From: CAYJLW01 sp964370965
GTDB taxonomy: Bacteria; Actinomycetota; Acidimicrobiia; UBA2766
Assembly (NCBI GenBank): GCA_964370965.1
Contig: CAYJLW010000012.1
Span: 1 to 64,000 of the forward strand
DNA length: 64,000 nt
Direction: 5' to 3'
Program-made: the position numbers and the translations under genes
Part shown: positions 59,023-64,000 of the stretch, piece after piece
How the letters are laid out: the number at the start of each line of letters is the position of its first letter
Numbering within the stretch: position 1 is the stretch's first letter
The notes under the pieces: generated by a model
What the model was told of the DNA's origin: nothing
The model's input: only the letters and a program-made list of their open reading frames with translations
The model's database searches: none

Positions 59023-62000
59023 TCACGCCCCGGGGCGGCTCGAGGAGGCCAGGGCCCGACCCGCGAGGATCTCTCCCCCCGCGGCCAGGACGTGGCCGGC
59101 CGGGATGCCGAGGTCATCCAGGGCGGCGGCCGTCGTCGCCAGCCTCTCCCGGGCGAGTGAGCGGTTGCCGGCCGCCACGTGCACGCGCACGGCGAGGAGG
59201 CAGAGGTCCTCGTCGTCGGGTGCCAGCGCGCAGGCCCGGGCCGCCACCGGTTCGACGGCCGCGGGGTCGTCCCCCGTGACGGCTTCGCGGAGGACACGGT
59301 GGGTGGCGGCGAGGAAGCGTCCCCGGAGGTCGCGGCGGACCTCGATGGCGAAGTCGTCGTAGGCGAACTGAGTGGCGCAGAAGTCCGCGCCGTACAGATC
59401 CAGGGCCGCCGGGTCGGGCGGCTCGCCGCCCCTGGCCCCGACGCCGTCGAGGAAGTCCCATACGTCCACGCTCACTTCGGCAGCCGGGTGCAACCGGACG
59501 AGGCCCTGGTCGACCCGCAGGGGCCCGCCGGCTTCGAAGCCGAGGGCGCCCCTGAGGCGGTGTACGACACCGTAGAGGCGGTTGCGGCCGAGATCCGGGT
59601 TGCTGTCAGGCCAAAGGGTCTCGATCGCCCGTTCGATGCCGACCGGGCCCCGTTCGGCGACGAGCAACGCCAGGAGCCGGGCCGGGACGCCCTTGGGCGC
59701 CTCGATCCCGACGCCGTCGCGCTCGACGCGGATCTCCGGGCAGAGTACGCGGATCGTGAGCGACGCTGCCGGCATTCCGGCCATCCCGACGGGGGGGAGC
59801 GCCGGGGCGGGGATGCGCGATCGGATCCGCTCCGCCTGGGCGTCGAGGCCGGCGGCCTCGCACCAGGCCACGAGGGGGGGGAGTTCCGCCTCGGGGTTCG
59901 CCTCCCCGCGGGCGATCCGCAGGAGTGCGTCCGCGAAGCGCCAGCCGAGACCGGCCACGGGGTCGGGGATCTCCGTGCGGGTCCGGGGCACCCAGCGCTC
60001 CGCCCGTCGCGTGTCGCCGGCGGCGAGGAGCGTGAGGGTGACGAGGCCGGCGAGTTGGCCGTGGGTGACGCTGTCGCCGGCGGCGGCGGCCTCCCAGGCG
60101 GCGTCGAGGCGGGCGTCGGCGTCGGCGGGCGTCCGGCCGTCGAGCACGTCGCAGAGCACGAGGACCGTCTCGGCGGTGGGGGCGAGGTCGGCGTCCGGGC
60201 GGGACGGGGAGTCCTCCGCTCTCGGCCGCTCAGGCCGGGGCCCCACGACGTCGGCGATGGCCTTGCGGGNNNNNNNNNNNNNNNNNNNNNNNNNNNNNNN
60301 NNNNNNNNNNNNNNNNNNNNNNNNNNNNNNNNNNNNNNNNNNNNNNNNNNNNNNNNNNNNNNNNNNNNNTCCGCTCTCGGCCGCTCAGGCCGGGGCCCCA
60401 CGACGTCGGCGATGGCCTTGCGGGCGGCGCCGGTGTCGCCCGCCATGAGATGGAGCGTGCCCAGGCCGAGCAGGACTCGGGGGAGGTAGCGGCTGCGTCG
60501 GCGGCGGAGCCGGGCGGCGGCGGCGGCCATGGCGGCGATCCCCTCGACGAGGTCCATGCTCCCGCTGGACGCCTCGACCCAGGTGACGATCGCGTGGGCA
60601 ACCGTCGTGTCCGTCCCGGTGCGCTCAAGGGCGGCCTCGGCGGCATCCGTGAGGCGCCGGCCCTGAGCGAGGCTGTCGCGCGTCCCGGCGAAACGGAGGC
60701 AGATCCCGAGGAGATGCGCGAGATGGGAGGCGAGTGCGGCGGTCTCGTCCGGAGATGACGCCAGGATCGCTCGCAGCCGGTCCTCGGAGTAGAAGCCGCC
60801 ACACACCTGCGCCAGGGCGGACACGAGCTCGGCGAAGACGCCGGGGTCGCCCGTGTGGAACAACCAGTTCGTGAGCAGCACCGACGCCCAGAGACCCTCG
60901 CGGGTTCCCGTGTCCCACATCTGGGCGGTGAGGCGTCGCAGAGTGCCCGTGTCGACGTCCCCCTGGTGGACGGCGGCGGTGGCGTCCACCAGGCGCGTCT
61001 CCGCGTCCCTCTCGTCGGCGGGGAGCGCGGCGACGGCCCGGCGGATCTCCTCCCATCGACCCGCATCCAGGAGTTCCCCGCCCGCCCGGCGGAGCAGCGC
61101 TGCGGTGGCCGCCCACTGTTCCTCGCCCACCAGGAGGCCGAGGGCGAGGCCCGGTTCGCCCTGTTCCGCCAGGGCGGCGGCGAGGGCCGTGACGGTGTCG
61201 GAGGTGACGGGTCGGGTGCACAGGGCTTCCCGGAGGACGTCCCGGACGGAGCACCAGCCGTCCTCCGAGACGGTGAGGAGAGCGGGGTGGCGTTCCGCGA
61301 GATCCAGCAGGTCGCGGGTGGCGGCGGCGTCGAGGTCGCGCAGCGCCTTCACCGGGGCACGGGCGACCCGGGACGCGAGGGAGAGGAGGGAGCGGCCCGC
61401 CTCTGTGAGATCGGACGCGGCGAGGTCTCCCAGCGCTCTGACGTCGTTGCGGCGCGCCACCCCGCCCCGGAGCCGGAGGCCGCTGCCGGCGAGTCCCACG
61501 GCCAGGGGCCATCCGCCGGTGAACTCGTGCACGTCGGCGCTGCCGGCCCCCAGGGCGGCGGACGTCTCGTCCGGTGAGAAGCGGAGGTCGGCGGCGCCCA
61601 GGCAGGTCGCCAGGCCGCTCGCCGTCTCGCCCAAGAGGTGCACAGGGGGCTCTCGGCGGCCTGCCAGCACCAATGTCACGTCACCGGGCAGGTAGCGGAG
61701 GACGTCGTCGAGCACGGCCGCCATGGCCCCGGGGGCAGCGGCGTGGACCTCGTCGACGACGAGGCAGCCCGGCGTGGCGAGGGTGGCGAGAAGGTCGTCG
61801 AGCGCGCCGAGAGGTTCCCCTCCGGCCGCCCCGACCGGGTGGCCGTCGACACCCCAGGCGCCGGCGAGGGCGAGGGCGAGGTACCCGGCGACGGCCTCCA
61901 CCGACGTGTCGCTCTCGTCGGCCGTGAACCACGCGGTGGGTCCCTGGTTGGCGGCGGCCAGTTGGGACGCGAGGGTCGTCTTGCCGTATCCGGACGGCGC

Positions 62001-62150
62001 CGCCAGGACCACGATCCGGGACTCCGCCAGCGTGTCGAGGAGACGGCGCCGGGCGACCTGCGGGTAGGGCCGCGGCGGTGTGAGGCGGTGCGAGAGGAAC
62101 AGCGGCGCCACCCCGCGCCCGCTTGACGGCAACTCGAGATACAGACCCAT
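59023..62150 (-). CDS. STAND-ATPase/BTAD transcriptional regulator (MalT/SARP-like), intact once a false gap is removed
   Basis: From ATG 62150 (GAGGA upstream) to 59023. The 55 bases at 60215-60269 recur exactly at 60370-60424 on either side of a 100-N gap; removing one copy plus the Ns (155 bases) restores one frame of 990 residues. Order: short N-terminus, NTPase with P-loop APSGYGKTTLAS (about 50), Walker B CLVVDEVHA, WH and TPR-like helical repeats (about 250-730), then an OmpR-like winged helix (about 745-830; KGVPARLLALLVAERG, NRLYGVVHRLRGAL) and a BTAD domain to the end. Such proteins respond to a small effector. Adjacent to and in line with the aldehyde dehydrogenase operon (78 bases), the likely target. 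Confidence 0.82.
60215..60424. other. Artificial scaffold gap: 100 Ns flanked by identical 55-base copies
   Basis: 60215-60269 equals 60370-60424 and the Ns at 60270-60369 number exactly 100. This is two contigs that overlap by 55 bases but were joined with a default gap; the true sequence is shorter by 155 bases. Confidence 0.93.
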
Positions 62151-62317
62151 AGATCCTCGTTCGGCCCCCCCAGGGCCGTCCCGCAGGACCCCATCTTCGC
62201 TGCCCGCCGTCCCGGTTCCTCTCCGTGGCCCCGGCTCACGCGTCACGACGTCGGAGTCCACAACCACATCCCACCGTCATCTTGGGCTCCGCCTGCCGGG
62301 TGGGTGGGGCGCCCCCC

Positions 62318-62323
62318 TATCCT
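62318..62323 (+). promoter_or_regulatory. Candidate -10 (TATCCT) for leaderless pgsA transcript
   Basis: TATCCT ends 6 bases before the pgsA ATG; no Shine-Dalgarno. Lies in the 179-base divergent region with the STAND regulator. Confidence 0.45.
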
Positions 62324-62329
62324 GCGGGC

Positions 62330-62929
62330 ATGGCGGAGTCCCGCAGCTTCGGGCCCACGGCCCTGGCTACCCCTGCGAACGCGGTCACTGTCGCGCGCAT
62401 CGTTGGTTCCCTCGCCTGCACGCTCCTCGTCGCCGCCGACGGCCGCACGGAGTTGTGGGCCCTGGGGCTCTTCGTCGTGCTGGCGGCGAGCGACAACGTC
62501 GACGGCATGCTCGCCCGCCGCCAGGGCACCACCCGCTCGGGGGCGTTCCTCGATCCCCTCGCCGACAAGATCCTCGTCATCGGGGTCCTCGGAGCGCTCT
62601 GGGTCCGGGGTGTCGTCGGTGTGGCCCCCGTCACCCTCGTCGTGGTCCGGGAGGTCGTGATCTCCGGGTTCCGCTCCCTCGCCGCCCGCCGAGGGGCCTC
62701 CGTACCGGCGTCGTGGCTGGGCAAGGTGAAGACCCTCGTCACGTTCTTGGCGATCGGCCTCCTGCTCTGGCCCGTCGCCGGCGTCGTCACCGCGGGCCGG
62801 CTCGTGCTCTGGATCGCCGTCGCCGTCACATGGATCTCAGGCGTCCACTATCTCGTGAACGCGGGCCGCCTCATCGAGGACGGGCGTGCCGGTCCCGTCC
62901 CCGCGGAGAGGAGCCCGGATGCGGGCTGA
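62330..62929 (+). CDS. pgsA: CDP-diacylglycerol-glycerol-3-phosphate 3-phosphatidyltransferase
   Basis: 199 residues, ATG. Membrane CDP-alcohol phosphatidyltransferase. Full signature D-x2-D-G-x2-A-R-x8-G-x3-D-x3-D (SDNVDGMLAR then SGAFLDPLADK), with about five transmembrane helices. Uses the CDP-diacylglycerol made by CdsA. The pgsA-cinA order is the usual actinobacterial one. Overlaps cinA by 11 bases. Confidence 0.92.
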   Translation: MAESRSFGPTALATPANAVTVARIVGSLACTLLVAADGRTELWALGLFVVLAASDNVDGMLARRQGTTRSGAFLDPLADKILVIGVLGALWVRGVVGVAPVTLVVVREVVISGFRSLAARRGASVPASWLGKVKTLVTFLAIGLLLWPVAGVVTAGRLVLWIAVAVTWISGVHYLVNAGRLIEDGRAGPVPAERSPDAG

Positions 62930-64000
62930 GATCGTCACCGTGGGCACCGAGCTCCTCCTGGGCCAGATCGTGGACTCGAACAGCTCGTGGATCGCCGAGC
63001 AGCTCGCCGCCGCCGGGGTGGACGTGCACTTCGCCACGAAGGTCGGCGACAACCACGAGCGCATGGTGGCCGTGATCGCCCTGGCACTGGAGCGGGCCGA
63101 CGTCGTGGTCGTCACGGGCGGCCTCGGACCTACCCAGGACGACGTCACCCGTGAGGCGGTAGCCGCCGTGACCGGCCGTCCCCTCGTGCGCCTGCCCGAG
63201 GTCGCCGACCGCATCCGGGCCATGTTCGACGCCCTCGGCCGGGAGATGGTCGAGTCCAACCTCCGCCAGGCCGACGTCCCGGAGGGAGCCGAGTGGATCC
63301 CGATGGTGCGGGGCACGGCGCCCGGGCTCGTAGTGCCTGTCGGAGAGGGCGTGATCTACGCCGTGCCCGGCGTCCCCCAGGAGATGGAGGAGATGGTCCG
63401 GCGGGCTGTCCTCCCCGACGTGGTGGCCCGCATGGGCGAGGCCGCCACGATACGTTCCCGCGTGCTGAAGTGCTGGGGTACGTCGGAATCCCGCCTCGCC
63501 GAGATGCTCGCCCCCCGCTTCGACGCCCTGGCGGCACCAGGCGGGCTGCCCGGCGACGCCGGGGTGACCCTGGCGTTCCTCGCCGGCCTCGGGGTCGTGC
63601 GGGTCCGCCTCACGGTGAAGGCGGCGTCGGAGGCGGCGGCCACAAGGGCCCTCGACGCCGAGGAGGACGCCTGCCGCGCGATCCTCGGCGAGGTCGTCTT
63701 CGGTGTCGACGACGACACTCTCGAGGGTGTCTGCATCGGTGCCCTTGCCCGACGGGGCTGGACTCTCGCGGCCGCGGAGTCCATGACCGGGGGCATGGTG
63801 GGGGAGTGGCTCACGCGGGTCCCCGGGGCGTCCGGGGTCTTCGCCGGTTCCGCGGTCACCTACGCCGTGGAGGCGAAGCGGTCCCTGCTCGGCGTACCCG
63901 AGGGCGTCCTCGCCGAGCACGGCCCGGTTTCTGAGACCGTGGCCTCCGCCATGGCCACCGGGGCCCGGCGGGTGTTCGGCACGGACGTGGGTGTGTCCGT
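62919..64000 (+). CDS. cinA: CinA family protein (competence/damage-inducible protein A), truncated by the window edge
   Basis: First 360 residues, ATG with GAGAGGAG upstream. N-terminal MoCF-like domain (EIVTVGTELLLGQIVDSN, VVVTGGLGPTQDDVTREA, VPGVPQEM), and the start of the C-terminal nicotinamide-nucleotide amidase domain (AAESMTGGMVGEWLT, with the catalytic Ser). The protein acts on pyridine nucleotides (ADP-ribose pyrophosphatase and NMN deamidase activities in the family). recA often follows in actinobacteria, beyond this window. Confidence 0.95.
   Translation, partial: MRAEIVTVGTELLLGQIVDSNSSWIAEQLAAAGVDVHFATKVGDNHERMVAVIALALERADVVVVTGGLGPTQDDVTREAVAAVTGRPLVRLPEVADRIRAMFDALGREMVESNLRQADVPEGAEWIPMVRGTAPGLVVPVGEGVIYAVPGVPQEMEEMVRRAVLPDVVARMGEAATIRSRVLKCWGTSESRLAEMLAPRFDALAAPGGLPGDAGVTLAFLAGLGVVRVRLTVKAASEAAATRALDAEEDACRAILGEVVFGVDDDTLEGVCIGALARRGWTLAAAESMTGGMVGEWLTRVPGASGVFAGSAVTYAVEAKRSLLGVPEGVLAEHGPVSETVASAMATGARRVFGTDVGVS

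Overview
The window is a very GC-rich stretch of an actinobacterial (Actinomycetota) chromosome. The evidence is the gene order (comM-dprA-xerC-whiG, rpsB-tsf-pyrH-frr-cdsA-dxr-rseP-ispG, rimP-nusA-ylxR-infB, ylxP-rbfA-nrnA-truB-ribF, rpsO-pnp-pepR-dapB, dapA-rnj, ftsK, pgsA-cinA), a WhiG-type sigma factor, RNase J, YrbE/Mce proteins, many GTG starts and GTGA/ATGA overlaps. The class cannot be fixed from the sequence. No tRNA, rRNA, CRISPR array, insertion sequence or prophage was seen. Four runs of N and their poly-G/poly-C edges show a draft assembly, probably metagenomic.

Layout. 1-4895: DNA uptake/recombination genes (comM, dprA, xerC) and whiG. 5028-8102: a two-gene insert encoding an exported M23 peptidase-lipase fusion (broken by a 10-N gap) and a beta-propeller lipoprotein. 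8363-16899: translation, nucleotide, phospholipid and MEP isoprenoid genes. 17036-26344: translation and transcription genes behind a leader with a strong terminator, interrupted by one secreted protein of unknown function; truB and ribF lie in one uninterrupted frame. 26439-32243: pnp with a long Arg/Gly tail, a divergent crotonase, an M16 peptidase and dapB. 32642-40468: an accessory block between dapB and dapA with a compact Mce lipid-transport operon (two YrbE permeases, three Mce proteins, a TetR), a secreted transglycosylase, an apparently self-regulating TetR, a 23-codon remnant and a MarR-like regulator. 40615-47542: dapA, rnj, a large alpha/beta hydrolase and ftsK. 47567-62150: a second accessory block with two tandem TetRs, a P1B metal ATPase, an orphan histidine kinase, a small secreted protein, a MoaD-MoaE fusion, moaC, and a minus-strand group of aldehyde dehydrogenase, K+ channel and D-threonine-aldolase-like enzyme behind a 990-residue STAND/BTAD regulator. 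62330-64000: pgsA and cinA, cut by the window edge.

The housekeeping genes form tight, translationally coupled operons. Several genes that open a transcription unit (xerC, ylxP, pepR, the MarR-like gene, dapA, moaDE, pgsA) have a TANNNT hexamer ending only 6-8 bases before the start codon and no convincing Shine-Dalgarno, suggesting leaderless transcripts. Least ordinary items: the M23-lipase fusion with its lipoprotein partner, the truB-ribF continuous frame through a dispersed palindromic repeat, the structured leaders before rimP, rpsB and the mce operon, a CTG start for moaC, and a regulator gene that is intact once an artificial 100-N gap is collapsed.
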